NCBI GenBank assembly: GCA_028279515.1
Contig: JANQNQ010000001.1
Location: forward strand, 124,001-188,000
Origin: Flavobacteriaceae bacterium
Lineage (GTDB): Bacteria; Bacteroidota; Bacteroidia; Flavobacteriales; Flavobacteriaceae
Reading direction: 5' to 3'
Length of the DNA: 64,000 nt
The position numbers and the translations under genes are program-made. Positions 39,606 through 48,743 of this stretch are shown here, piece after piece. How positions within the stretch are numbered: position 1 is the stretch's first letter; every line of letters begins with the position of its first letter. Under the pieces are notes generated by a model. It saw only the letters and a list, made by a program, of their open reading frames with translations. It did not search any database and had not been told where the DNA came from.

Positions 39606-42600
39606 CTAGTTTTGTTTGTAGTTGTATTCGTTGTGCTGAATGACATGACCTTCGTGGTCAATGATGTATTGAAGTCTGCCCATGGCATCATAGGTGTACG
39701 TACTGGTGCGTCCACGCGGGTCGACCACCTTACTCACTCCGATCATAGGGATATAATCGTAGGTAGTGACCATGGCATTGGGAAGTACCGAACGCAACTG
39801 ATCCAGAGCAGATAGAAGTCCGTCGCCAGTAGCCGTTTGTAGTGATCCTTCGTTAACAATCGCATTCACCTGTGCATAGGTGGCATTTTCAATTTTAGCC
39901 ACAGGATAGTTATACCCATAACCCCATAAATACGTGATATGCGTTCCGTTGGTCATAGCGACTTCTCTCGGTTGACCGTAGTCTGTATAGGCGTGGTAGG
40001 AAATGCGTGTTTCCAAGGCCGAGGTTCCTTTTGATGACCTAACACCTTCTGGTTGTAACGGCCCATTGGAAAATTGCTTCATGTCATTGACTACTGTGTT
40101 CAGTACATCGCTATTTTCGTCTACTGTCCAAGTTTTGATCAACTCTTTTCTATTGGCATCAATAAAGGCTTGTGCCTCTAGCTGTGGCAATTCGGCAATC
40201 GTTTGATCGGTGTTGGAAAATTCATTATGCGTAATACGTTGACTGCCATCTGCTAAGGTTGTGGTGATCTTGGTTGGTGCTAGGATGTTGGTACCATAGA
40301 TATAGGCGGCAGTTGTTTGCTGTTCTGCATTGTTTTCATATTCGGTAGTGACTGTTTCTGTGGTTAGCACATACCCTCCTGATTGCTCATAAACTGGCTT
40401 GTTGAAGATGTGTCTATGTAGGTTTCTATCAATAAAGTAGAAGGGTTGCCCTGGTTCTGGCGAAGTTTTGAAATAGTGCTTTGACGCTTCAACACCTTTG
40501 GTATATAAAACAGGGAATATTCCACTTTGACCATAGGTTGTTTCTTCCTTCGAAATGTTGATTCCGTTTTTGTAGGTTTTACTCAACACATTTCCTGAGC
40601 GCCAATCGTAACTTACGGGGATTCCTTTGTAATAATTCGGAATGTCTTCCACAGAAAAGAAATCAAACGTGTATTCGGTTTTCTTCAACCCAGTAAACCC
40701 TAAAAGGGCTGCATTTTCATGACCACTCATAGATCGATTGGTCTCGGTTACTTTGGTATAACCAATAAAGCTTCCGTTAGTTGTTAAAAGGGGATACACA
40801 GGAGACGAGTTGATCTGTACAGGATAATCAGCGCCAGCTTCTACGATAGGCGGAAAATTGCCAGTTGCTGGAGCCACCTCAATTCGATAAGTAACTTCTA
40901 AGCACTCGGTATACACGGGAAGCCCGATGGGTTTCGAGAATTCTTCGTCGTATTCGAAAGTTCGCGTATTGATGAGCGAGCCATCGAAGTCATGGGTGTC
41001 GATCTGCTTTACACGAAGTCCGCCAATATAGTACAGTATGTTGTCGCTGCTTTGCGAGCCACCAGGATTTAGATTGCTTTCGTTCTCTTCATACCACGTA
41101 AGTCTTACCGTACCGTTGGCGGAACCAGGAACATACCCATCTGAGATTACATCCAGTATTAGGTTATAATTTCCTGGAGTCACGTTAAAATCAGCATAGA
41201 GACGTCGACCCGAATCATAGCTAAAGGTGTTCTGATAAACAGGGGTCGTTTGACCCGCAGGTACAACGCTCAATCTAACTTCGCAATGGGTTGATTGGGT
41301 TGCGGAGAACTCGTCCAACGAAAAACAGATGTTGGCATCAAAATCCAAGCTCACTTTTCCGTTGTACAACACGTCTGTGTCAACTTCAAAAGGTTTGACA
41401 TATTTGTAGATGGGTAAGCCCGTGGCTGAATCTATCTCGTTGCTAGACGTTACAGCGTCTGTTGCCAAGTTGAGGTTTATAGAATGAAGGTCGTCTGGAG
41501 TTACGAGAAGATCAAGACCCTCGACCGAATTGCTGGGGATTCTCGCTTGATTGTTTTCAAAATGTAATTGTTCATAGCCTCCGGTTGGGAATACAATCTT
41601 CGTTAAGATATTTGCTTGCGTATGCAAAGGAGAAACGGATCGATCATTCGTGTTTTGTAACGTGACATTTTGAGTAGGGATGCTTGGGTTGCAATGAGAT
41701 GAATAGGTCATTTTAGGCATCATCCCTGTGTTATGAGTGGCACCATTGTAAAATCCCCAAAAATCTTGTGCAAAGGATTTGCGATGCGGTAATTTGGCTT
41801 CTTCGTTGTATTCGAAGCTATACTTACTTCTGTTCTGCGGATCAGTTTCGCCGCCTGGGAGTCCAATAAAGGTCAGAGCATCTAAACGCAGACGTTTGTC
41901 GAGCATGGTTGGATCAATTCCTGAACCGCAATTAACCACAGCAGATAATCCGCTTTGATCGCTCGTTGAACTCTGGAAATAACTATGATCCAGTACTACC
42001 TTTCGAATGTCATTCCCTTGCCCATCCTTGATAAGAATATCGGCTATTCTAGCTTCCTCGCTATGATCTAACCTTGTGGTGTAATTGAAAACAACTTTCC
42101 CTTTTGAGGCGTTGATTTGTTTCAACCTTGAGCTTTTGATTCGAGAGCTGACGGAGGTTATCTTATGATTTTTTATTTCGTCACGAACCGTTGAGTTGTT
42201 GAAAACTTCACCTCCAAAAGCACAGTTGTTCAAATAATACGATTCGTAGTCAAAAGTGACGATGTCATTGTTTGTCGAGATTACTTTTTTCAGTTTCCAA
42301 GCACTATAGCTTCCTGTTGCTGCTTGATTAGGACTGGGTGGCCATAGCCAATTGTCAATGTTGACATCGTACGTATAGGTAGTACTTTCTTCGGTTAATT
42401 CATAACCGTGATCCGCACTCACATTTTCGATTCCAAAAATGTATGTAGTTCCGTCATTGGTTTTCACTTCCCATTTCACGATGTTTCCACTCTCGATGGT
42501 GGGAGTGATCTTTAAGTCGCTTTCAGGTAGTTGAACGATTTGACCATAAGGATGTTCCGCTGTTCTCGTTTGATTGAACATGAACTTTCCCGAGCGCCCT

Positions 42601-43079
42601 AGAAACGAAAAGCTGAATTGGTCTGGTTCTAAGTCGATTTGATCTTCACGTGCCGCTTTGATTGAATTATCGTATTCGATGGCGTTAGGATTGTTGAGGA
42701 CGTCATCAACACGTTCAGTAGTGGTGGTTAAGAAGAATCGCTCGTCTGGGAGTCCTTTTAGAGCTCTGGTAATTTGGCCTCCGGTGTTTAGATTCCATCC
42801 TAGACCAATTGGTGTTGCTATTTCATCAACTCGGATACCACCGGCATGGTAGCTGATGTTCACAGGAACAGATAGTTCTCTACCTTGTACACTTGTTATA
42901 GGTATAGAGATATTAGGAACTCCGGTGTAGTGAGAAACAGGCGTCTCTTGGTATTTGGAGAGCGCTGCTGTTTCTGGTGTCTGTGGTACGACCTCAGGAA
43001 GGCCTACCTGCTGTTGGTCTTGGGCGTTCACACCCCATAGCGCCGACAACATCAATGTGCTAATGAGTAGTTTCTTCAT
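39606..43079 (-). CDS. Large secreted RHS-associated protein
   Basis: 1157 residues with a signal peptide (ends WGVNAQ). It opens with the block PVSHYTGVPNISIPITSVQGRELSVPVNISYHAGGIRVDE, typical of the first of two linked RHS genes in flavobacteria and recalling the SpvB-like N-terminal region. The end carries one clear YD repeat (RTSTYTYDAMGRLQYIIDHEGHV). It starts the two-gene operon; the DUF6443 protein begins 6 nt after its stop, so both are made together and may form one shell. A -7-like box TACTTTCG (43126-43133, minus strand) is the likely promoter. Confidence 0.87.
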   Translation of the reverse strand: MKKLLISTLMLSALWGVNAQDQQQVGLPEVVPQTPETAALSKYQETPVSHYTGVPNISIPITSVQGRELSVPVNISYHAGGIRVDEIATPIGLGWNLNTGGQITRALKGLPDERFFLTTTTERVDDVLNNPNAIEYDNSIKAAREDQIDLEPDQFSFSFLGRSGKFMFNQTRTAEHPYGQIVQLPESDLKITPTIESGNIVKWEVKTNDGTTYIFGIENVSADHGYELTEESTTYTYDVNIDNWLWPPSPNQAATGSYSAWKLKKVISTNNDIVTFDYESYYLNNCAFGGEVFNNSTVRDEIKNHKITSVSSRIKSSRLKQINASKGKVVFNYTTRLDHSEEARIADILIKDGQGNDIRKVVLDHSYFQSSTSDQSGLSAVVNCGSGIDPTMLDKRLRLDALTFIGLPGGETDPQNRSKYSFEYNEEAKLPHRKSFAQDFWGFYNGATHNTGMMPKMTYSSHCNPSIPTQNVTLQNTNDRSVSPLHTQANILTKIVFPTGGYEQLHFENNQARIPSNSVEGLDLLVTPDDLHSINLNLATDAVTSSNEIDSATGLPIYKYVKPFEVDTDVLYNGKVSLDFDANICFSLDEFSATQSTHCEVRLSVVPAGQTTPVYQNTFSYDSGRRLYADFNVTPGNYNLILDVISDGYVPGSANGTVRLTWYEENESNLNPGGSQSSDNILYYIGGLRVKQIDTHDFDGSLINTRTFEYDEEFSKPIGLPVYTECLEVTYRIEVAPATGNFPPIVEAGADYPVQINSSPVYPLLTTNGSFIGYTKVTETNRSMSGHENAALLGFTGLKKTEYTFDFFSVEDIPNYYKGIPVSYDWRSGNVLSKTYKNGINISKEETTYGQSGIFPVLYTKGVEASKHYFKTSPEPGQPFYFIDRNLHRHIFNKPVYEQSGGYVLTTETVTTEYENNAEQQTTAAYIYGTNILAPTKITTTLADGSQRITHNEFSNTDQTIAELPQLEAQAFIDANRKELIKTWTVDENSDVLNTVVNDMKQFSNGPLQPEGVRSSKGTSALETRISYHAYTDYGQPREVAMTNGTHITYLWGYGYNYPVAKIENATYAQVNAIVNEGSLQTATGDGLLSALDQLRSVLPNAMVTTYDYIPMIGVSKVVDPRGRTSTYTYDAMGRLQYIIDHEGHVIQHNEYNYKQN

Positions 43080-43245
43080 AATTTCGGATTGCTTTTAAGT
43101 ACATAAAACACTGATTTTTAGCATCCGAAAGTAGTGGTGACATTTACACACTATGACATCGATTCATATTTGCTAAGAACCGATTCAAAAAGGTGGAAGA
43201 TGGTATAAGAAATGTTTTTATAGTAGAGCCAAATTCAATAAAAAA

Positions 43246-43265
43246 GGCGCTTCCAAAGAAGCGCC
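43246..43265 (-). terminator. Terminator of the PSD-family gene
   Basis: Perfect stem GGCGCTTC, loop CAAA, GAAGCGCC, followed on the minus strand by TTTTTTATTG. Confidence 0.9.
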
Positions 43266-43294
43266 GTTGAGGTAAGTGTTGCATTTTCAAAAGA

Positions 43295-44446
43295 TCAATG
43301 CGAAGCGTTGTTCAGTATACCGATCTGTTGTCCTTGCTTTACATTTAGCGAACTAAAAGTGCCTTTTTGAAAGATCAGTAACACCGTAGACCCACCATAG
43401 GCGAAGTGACCGACCTTTTCACCTTTGTATATTTTTTGTGGTTGCGAATCGTCGATGTATTTTAAGCGTTCTTCAAAAACTACCGAACCAATGGTTTGTA
43501 GTCCGATAGGGATCATTCCTACCTTTCCATACGCTTCAGTTTGAATTACCAAATAGCCGTGCCTGAAGTTTTCGAATACACTGTAGTCCTTGTTATAGGC
43601 TACATTTCCATTATTAATGATGTCTGGAATATCAGGCATTCCGAAGAGACGGTCACCCACAGTTTCCCGAGCTTCTAAAACAGTACCTGCGATAGGAGCA
43701 TGATAATGGTGATAATTGTCTGGCTTCAAGAAAACGGCCATCGCGGTGCCGCCAACAAAGTCCTTGGCGTATTTAGAATTTGCCAAAAGCGCATTCAGAT
43801 TTAAGGTCATACGGCCTTTGGTCGGAATCTGTGTATCGAGCTTTAAATCGTTATTGATCATATTGATGACGCCATCGGCAGGAGATACCAATACCGAGTT
43901 GTCAGCCAAGGCATCGATTTTTCGCGCACCAGGTTTAAGGTCGCGGGTGAAGAAATGGTTAAATGAGCTAAAGCCATCCAATGGCATCACGAAATCATCG
44001 TGTTTGATTGAAGTATCTTGTAACCAAGTGTTGATACCTTTTGCAGATGCCGGACTGTCCATGTATTTTCCTCTTTCTTCAATAAAGCGAAGTGACCAGC
44101 TGTAACCCGGCTCTTCGAGTATAAACTTCATTCCGTGCGGATTGTGATAATAGAGCATCGAAAATTCAATGATCTTGTCAAGTCCGTTCTTCGTGTTCGG
44201 AAGAAAGTAGAACCACTCATTGAGAAAGGCATAGAGCTCTTTCATGTCTTTTCCCTTCCATGGGTTGATGGTCCCGTCTGGAAGGTCCTTCAGGTTGTCG
44301 AACATGTCTTTCACCACTTTTTGAAAAGCTTGGTCTGTACTATAGATTGTTTTGAGGTCCTTGACTGGCGGACAATCATTTTGTGCAAAGGATACGTTTG
44401 TCATTAGCAATAGGGCTGCTGTGCAAACAAAAAATTTAAATTTCAT
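43295..44446 (-). CDS. Exported phosphatidylserine decarboxylase family protein
   Basis: Pyruvoyl-dependent decarboxylase family, 383 residues with a signal peptide (ends NVSFAQ, about residue 22). The self-processing site is GGST with S353 as the future pyruvoyl residue. The processing triad is complete: D191 (SPADGVI), H249 (YHHYHAPIAG), S353. The extra N-terminal region (about 30-165) resembles the PSDC domain of the PsiD-like subgroup, which includes tryptophan and other aromatic amino-acid decarboxylases, so lipid is not the only possible substrate. Housekeeping Psd is an inner-membrane protein without a cleaved signal, so this is an additional, periplasmic or lipoprotein-like enzyme. 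Single gene with strong promoter and terminator. Confidence 0.85.
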   Translation of the reverse strand: MKFKFFVCTAALLLMTNVSFAQNDCPPVKDLKTIYSTDQAFQKVVKDMFDNLKDLPDGTINPWKGKDMKELYAFLNEWFYFLPNTKNGLDKIIEFSMLYYHNPHGMKFILEEPGYSWSLRFIEERGKYMDSPASAKGINTWLQDTSIKHDDFVMPLDGFSSFNHFFTRDLKPGARKIDALADNSVLVSPADGVINMINNDLKLDTQIPTKGRMTLNLNALLANSKYAKDFVGGTAMAVFLKPDNYHHYHAPIAGTVLEARETVGDRLFGMPDIPDIINNGNVAYNKDYSVFENFRHGYLVIQTEAYGKVGMIPIGLQTIGSVVFEERLKYIDDSQPQKIYKGEKVGHFAYGGSTVLLIFQKGTFSSLNVKQGQQIGILNNASH

Positions 44447-44513
44447 AATTGTTGTATTTAGATAGAGGTTTGATCTCTTGATTCAGATCGCATAATTGCT
44501 ACATTAATAGTAG

Positions 44514-44545
44514 CAAAACTACATAATGTGTAGCATTTTGCCAAA
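44514..44545 (-). promoter_or_regulatory. Promoter of the PSD-family gene
   Basis: Minus strand: TTTG (44542-44545), 20-nt spacer, TAGTTTTG (44514-44521), an exact consensus. The stretch 44499-44535 carries repeated CTAC/GTAG arms, including CTACA-N5-TGTAG, which look like operator dyads. Confidence 0.78.
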
Positions 44546-44715
44546 CGAATATTTTTCCAAGTGTTTGGCAAACAAGTGATTTACTGATGTTTTTAGGAGT
44601 TTTGGTAGTAAGTCTGTTCAAAAGGCTTCTTTGAAAAGACAGCTGCAAAGTTGCGAAATTTAGAAGTTTTTCTTTTCAGGATTTTTCCCCTTTTAACAAT
44701 TGACGATACAAAAAA

Positions 44716-44739
44716 AAGCGCCTCAAGACCGAGACGCTT
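44716..44739 (-). terminator. Terminator of the secreted gluzincin operon
   Basis: Stem AAGCGTCTC / GAGGCGCTT with one mismatch on the minus strand, followed by a T run (44709-44717). Confidence 0.82.
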
Positions 44740-44765
44740 CTTAATTCAAAAATTAGCCCAAGTCG

Positions 44766-47192
44766 CTATTCACAATCATCCATCATGTCTTCTACGCCCA
44801 TGAGTTTGGCCATTTGACAATCTAACTTGTGATATTCTTCTTTTAATGCCTCGTATTGCAACTTACAGTTTTTGATACGGGCTTTAAGTCCAGGACATCC
44901 TCCTGTACATTTTATTTTCCCAAGTTTTGTACATTCCAGCTCCTTGTCGATCAACTGCTCTTGCAAGGCTAGCATTTGCGCACGGATCTTTTGTTGTTTG
45001 CTTTTAAAAGTGGTACCTGCCGTCCCCGAATGACTTGGGTCTTCAGGTAGGTTGAAGACGTCGGCCTCTCTTTTTCTGGTGAGCTCCACAAGTTCCTTTT
45101 GTACTTTGGCCAAACAATCTTCATTGGTACCACAAGCACCCATTTTGGCCATGATGGCTTTAAACTCTTCGTTGTACGCTTCCTGTCTTTTTGCAAAATC
45201 GTCTACATCGGCTTCGGTCATGACCGAGAAGTTTCCGGTGTATCCAGCGAGTGTCATTTTCTTATAACCGCTTCCATCGAAATCGGCACAACCTTTCTCA
45301 AAACTATTCAGATGTACATCTATAAAGCTTCCGTCAGGTAATTCTGAATGACTATACACAAGTTTCTTGGGCCTGTTTTCAGGATCTTTAGCAAAACCCA
45401 CCATGAATCCGAAATTAGATAACGGACTCGTTGCAGCCGCGTCTTCATTAGAAAAGTAGGCCGAAACCTTGACTCTTTCGGATGGATCTCGACGGTCTTC
45501 CATAAAATAAGCGTACCCCCGTGATTCGTCTTCCCATTTACTGAATTTCGGCAAGTTTTGAGGTGTAACTCCGCTACCGGGTGCTCTTTCGAGAAATTCA
45601 GCCATTTTCAATGCTTGGATGCCCATGATGTTTCCTCTGGTTTGATTCATATCAAGCGTGATGACCCGTTTTTGACCAAAATTCTTGTCGATGACATAGG
45701 CCGCGAGCTGTCCGTTTGGAAACATGATGACCGCATCTAGATCCATGCCCCCACCTGAATAACTGCCAAAACTTCGTTCTACGGTCTCTCGGGTAAATAA
45801 CATGGACCCATCTTGTGAATTGACATAATAGTTTAAAGGAAGAACGGTCTTTTCGCCATCGCCTAAAGTGGTGGCTTTGGATTCGATGTAGTAATCAAAA
45901 GAAAAGGCTCCGTTTAGTTTTTCTACGGAAGGATTTTCCTCGGTAATAGTGCAGCAATCTGTGCGTTCTTTTAATTCGTAGGTGATTTGAAACCGTTCGA
46001 TATCGTGAAAAAACAGATGACTCGCCAATACTTCGATATTGGTTTCGGCGTCACAGCTCCCTTCAATGAGCACTTTGTCTTCCCAATCTCTAAGCGAAGT
46101 ACGTTCGCTAATGACAGACAAAAAGGGTTTGTTATAGCCTCTTACACTATAGCGAAGCGATACATCATACCCTGCAGGTAAGACCATTTCGTACAAATAC
46201 ATGCGTGCCTTTTCCATAGGTTTCGCTTTAAAAGGGGTCGTGGTGCCTGGTTCAAAATAGAAGATGTCTTCGCCCGAAAACACAAACTCTTCCCGTGGAA
46301 GCGTACCACCTCCAGGATCGATCAGCCGCCGTTGGTAATGTTCAAAATAGACATGTTGTAACATGCGATCCATATTTTTCGATCGCAATACATCTAGCTG
46401 TTTTTTGACAGTTGGTTGTGAGACCAGACTTTCCATCATTTCATCTACACGTTCAATACGGTCAAAGTGGTTTCCGTAGTATTGCCAGAAAATATAGTTG
46501 TTGTACTTCTGCGATACAAAGGTGTGATCGTCAAGCCTAAAGTCTCGGGCAAAGCGGTGCTCAAAGTTGTTTTCAGGATATACCATGCTACTCAGGTATT
46601 CAGCTATTCCTTCATCCATCCATTCATTGAGTGAATAATTGTCGCGATTTAACGAAGGCACGTTTTCCATAATAAAGCAATGAGCCACTTCATGAGCCAT
46701 AAGCTGTTTTTGATTTTCAATGGATCCCTGTCGTCGTAAGTTGGGAGTGCCAGAGCGCATCCAACATTGCCCTCTTTCTATCCAAAATGCCTTTCCGTCG
46801 TAGTCATCATAGTCTATATCGTTAAGCACATAGATCAACGCGTTGTCTAAGCTTCCCAGTGTGCTATAGAGGGTACGAGCATCGGTCATGGCTTCCATGG
46901 TAGCCCGAATCAATGCCCTATGGCCAGGGGAGGGTTCGCGACCCCAACTATGGGGTGTGACCACATAATCCTTGTTATTGGTATGATGATGTACCCAACA
47001 CCCGAGTCCGCCGATCCCGGTGTCGGGATCCGTATGAAAGTAGTTTTGCAAAATACCCTCTCCCATGCTATCGGTGAAGCCCATATCAGCACAAGTGGAT
47101 ACCTCCCATTGCGCTGTCAAAGCATATGTAAAAAGCAACATTAGTACTAGAAAGCTCTGTTTTTGGGGCATTAATTTGCGTTGCGTTTTCAT
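44766..47192 (-). CDS. Large secreted gluzincin-type metalloprotease-like protein
   Basis: 808 residues with a signal peptide (ends YALTAQ; ATGs at 47192 and 47171 are both possible). The zinc site is H167-E168-VA-H171 with E194 (NEWMDEGIAEYLSS) as third ligand, the HExxH + E spacing of gluzincins such as M1/peptidase_MA. After the catalytic region (about 60-290) come beta-rich segments (about 300-680) and a Cys-rich helical tail with CTGGCPGLKARIKNCKLQYEAL. No T9SS tail is evident. Proteolytic activity is likely from the motif, but the family is not one I can name. Last gene of an operon with two small secreted proteins. Confidence 0.8.
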   Translation of the reverse strand: MKTQRKLMPQKQSFLVLMLLFTYALTAQWEVSTCADMGFTDSMGEGILQNYFHTDPDTGIGGLGCWVHHHTNNKDYVVTPHSWGREPSPGHRALIRATMEAMTDARTLYSTLGSLDNALIYVLNDIDYDDYDGKAFWIERGQCWMRSGTPNLRRQGSIENQKQLMAHEVAHCFIMENVPSLNRDNYSLNEWMDEGIAEYLSSMVYPENNFEHRFARDFRLDDHTFVSQKYNNYIFWQYYGNHFDRIERVDEMMESLVSQPTVKKQLDVLRSKNMDRMLQHVYFEHYQRRLIDPGGGTLPREEFVFSGEDIFYFEPGTTTPFKAKPMEKARMYLYEMVLPAGYDVSLRYSVRGYNKPFLSVISERTSLRDWEDKVLIEGSCDAETNIEVLASHLFFHDIERFQITYELKERTDCCTITEENPSVEKLNGAFSFDYYIESKATTLGDGEKTVLPLNYYVNSQDGSMLFTRETVERSFGSYSGGGMDLDAVIMFPNGQLAAYVIDKNFGQKRVITLDMNQTRGNIMGIQALKMAEFLERAPGSGVTPQNLPKFSKWEDESRGYAYFMEDRRDPSERVKVSAYFSNEDAAATSPLSNFGFMVGFAKDPENRPKKLVYSHSELPDGSFIDVHLNSFEKGCADFDGSGYKKMTLAGYTGNFSVMTEADVDDFAKRQEAYNEEFKAIMAKMGACGTNEDCLAKVQKELVELTRKREADVFNLPEDPSHSGTAGTTFKSKQQKIRAQMLALQEQLIDKELECTKLGKIKCTGGCPGLKARIKNCKLQYEALKEEYHKLDCQMAKLMGVEDMMDDCE

Positions 47193-47195
47193 GAT

Positions 47196-47888
47196 CTAAT
47201 CTTTTAATTCAGTAATTCTGACCGTTCCAAATCTAAAGTTCGGAAGGTTCTCGGTGTTGTTCTTTCGGTAGGCGCTGCCACCGCATTGTATCCTTGAAAA
47301 AATGCCACGAATGCCAACTTCACCGGTCACATCAGACCTAACGAGAAAGTCCAATGCATTATCACCTCTTTTAATAGGAAGGGATTGTTGTCTTCCGCCC
47401 ATTGATATCAAGAGTGAAGGGTTGGTACATCGGCTTTGCAATCGAAGGTGTTTAAAACTCAATCGTACGCGATACGTGGTTCCTTTTTTAGCTTTGAAGT
47501 ACACGTTGAGATAATCACTATATCGAGATTCGATGTTAAATTCGATCTCTTTGTAGCGACTGTTATAAGTCCCTTTGAAATCAAGACTGGCTTTACCTCT
47601 TGAAACACTTAATTTGTTTCCGCCAACAGTCACATCTAATGCAGAAGATGCAGTGGCAAGGGCTTTGGGGGCCATCGTTTGCGTGTTTTTGGGGAGTGTT
47701 TTTGGGATGAAAGCTTTGTTTCTTTTGTTGAGATTGGCCGAGGTAGCCACTAGAATCGGAAGCTTTATCTGCGTCTTCAACTGCTTTTTCTGAATCGGAC
47801 TCTTTTGAGTCTTGATCTTTGTGTTTTGTCCAAATGCCAAGCTACTTAGCAAAAGGATTATTAAAGGGAATGCTTTTCTCATCGTCAT
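47196..47888 (-). CDS. Basic secreted protein of unknown function
   Basis: I do not recognise this 230-residue protein. Signal peptide (ends LAFGQ), then a very Lys/Gln-rich unstructured stretch (about 22-75: KIKTQKSPIQKKQLKTQIK), then a beta-sandwich-like domain (about 85-230) with patterns such as YLNVYFKAKKGTTYRVRLSFKHLRL that resemble carbohydrate- or lipid-binding sheets. It starts between the gluzincin (3 nt downstream) and another Lys-rich secreted protein with a similar N-terminal stretch. Confidence 0.72.
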   Translation of the reverse strand: MTMRKAFPLIILLLSSLAFGQNTKIKTQKSPIQKKQLKTQIKLPILVATSANLNKRNKAFIPKTLPKNTQTMAPKALATASSALDVTVGGNKLSVSRGKASLDFKGTYNSRYKEIEFNIESRYSDYLNVYFKAKKGTTYRVRLSFKHLRLQSRCTNPSLLISMGGRQQSLPIKRGDNALDFLVRSDVTGEVGIRGIFSRIQCGGSAYRKNNTENLPNFRFGTVRITELKD

Positions 47889-47948
47889 CTTAATTTCTGT
47901 TTTTCTTAGAGGAATTTTTAGGTGGAAGCCGGGGAACTCAGTTGGCTA

Positions 47949-48725
47949 TTAATAGTTACAGAGGTAAATGTTCGTTTTACTGAAGTCTATGCTTTTAACC
48001 TGTCCGATTTTCAATCGATTCACCTCCGATTTAAAGGCGGAAGCAATCGTGTTTTTAATTCGGTCGTTATCGAGGGCACTTTTGATACCCTTTTTTACTT
48101 TGTCGGCGATCAGACTTTTGAAATATCTTGAAATACTCGGAAAGAACTTCTCGGTAGGGCCATTCAATTTAAATTTTCCCATCAGGTCCACTCTAACCAC
48201 TTCAAACGTGAAAGAACCGTTGTGTGCCACAGGTCTTAGCGCAACACGTACCTTGGGGTCTTGCCAATTAACATCTGGTGCTCTTTTGTCTTTTCCGACT
48301 CGGCATCCAGGGCATTTTCCCTTGATTTCACTTTTGTCTTTTTCAAATTCTACCGTCAGATAAAACATCTTTTTGTCATACTTCACACGAGTTATTTGAG
48401 ACTTGACATCGTTTAGATAGTACAACCAATTGTTGCCAGGCTTCTTTACCTTGTATTCACCAAAACGAATGTTTTGTTTCTTTCCCATGACTTCAACATA
48501 TCCATAGTCTCTGTCCAAGTAGATCTTGAGAGACCTGCCTATTTTGTCACGCAGAATATTTTCAGTGCTTTTAATGTTTAGCGGATTGCACTTGCGTTCG
48601 GCTAGTTTCACCTTGGTCTTGATGGGCGTCTTTATTTTGGCCTGCTGATTTATTTTTTGTGCGATGATATTGCTGCTCAACAGCATCGAAGCACAAAGGA
48701 TACTTAGTTTTAAAATGGTTTTCAT
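47949..48725 (-). CDS. Basic secreted protein of unknown function
   Basis: 258 residues, not recognised. Signal peptide (ends NIIAQ), a Lys-rich N-terminal stretch (KINQQAKIKTPIKTKVKLAERK) like that of the next gene, a middle beta region with the motif KGKCPGCRVG (about 136-145, possibly metal-binding or disulfide), and a C-terminal amphipathic helix region (about 205-245). It lies 18 nt from the OmpA-like gene. Confidence 0.72.
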   Translation of the reverse strand: MKTILKLSILCASMLLSSNIIAQKINQQAKIKTPIKTKVKLAERKCNPLNIKSTENILRDKIGRSLKIYLDRDYGYVEVMGKKQNIRFGEYKVKKPGNNWLYYLNDVKSQITRVKYDKKMFYLTVEFEKDKSEIKGKCPGCRVGKDKRAPDVNWQDPKVRVALRPVAHNGSFTFEVVRVDLMGKFKLNGPTEKFFPSISRYFKSLIADKVKKGIKSALDNDRIKNTIASAFKSEVNRLKIGQVKSIDFSKTNIYLCNY

Positions 48726-48743
48726 AATGTTATGGTTTATAGG

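Larger units (their letters stand above)
44447..44765. other. Gene-free spacer with PSD promoter and neighbouring terminator
   Basis: Holds the PSD-family promoter with dyads on the left and the terminator of the gluzincin gene on the right. No coding frame is evident in the middle. Confidence 0.7.
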
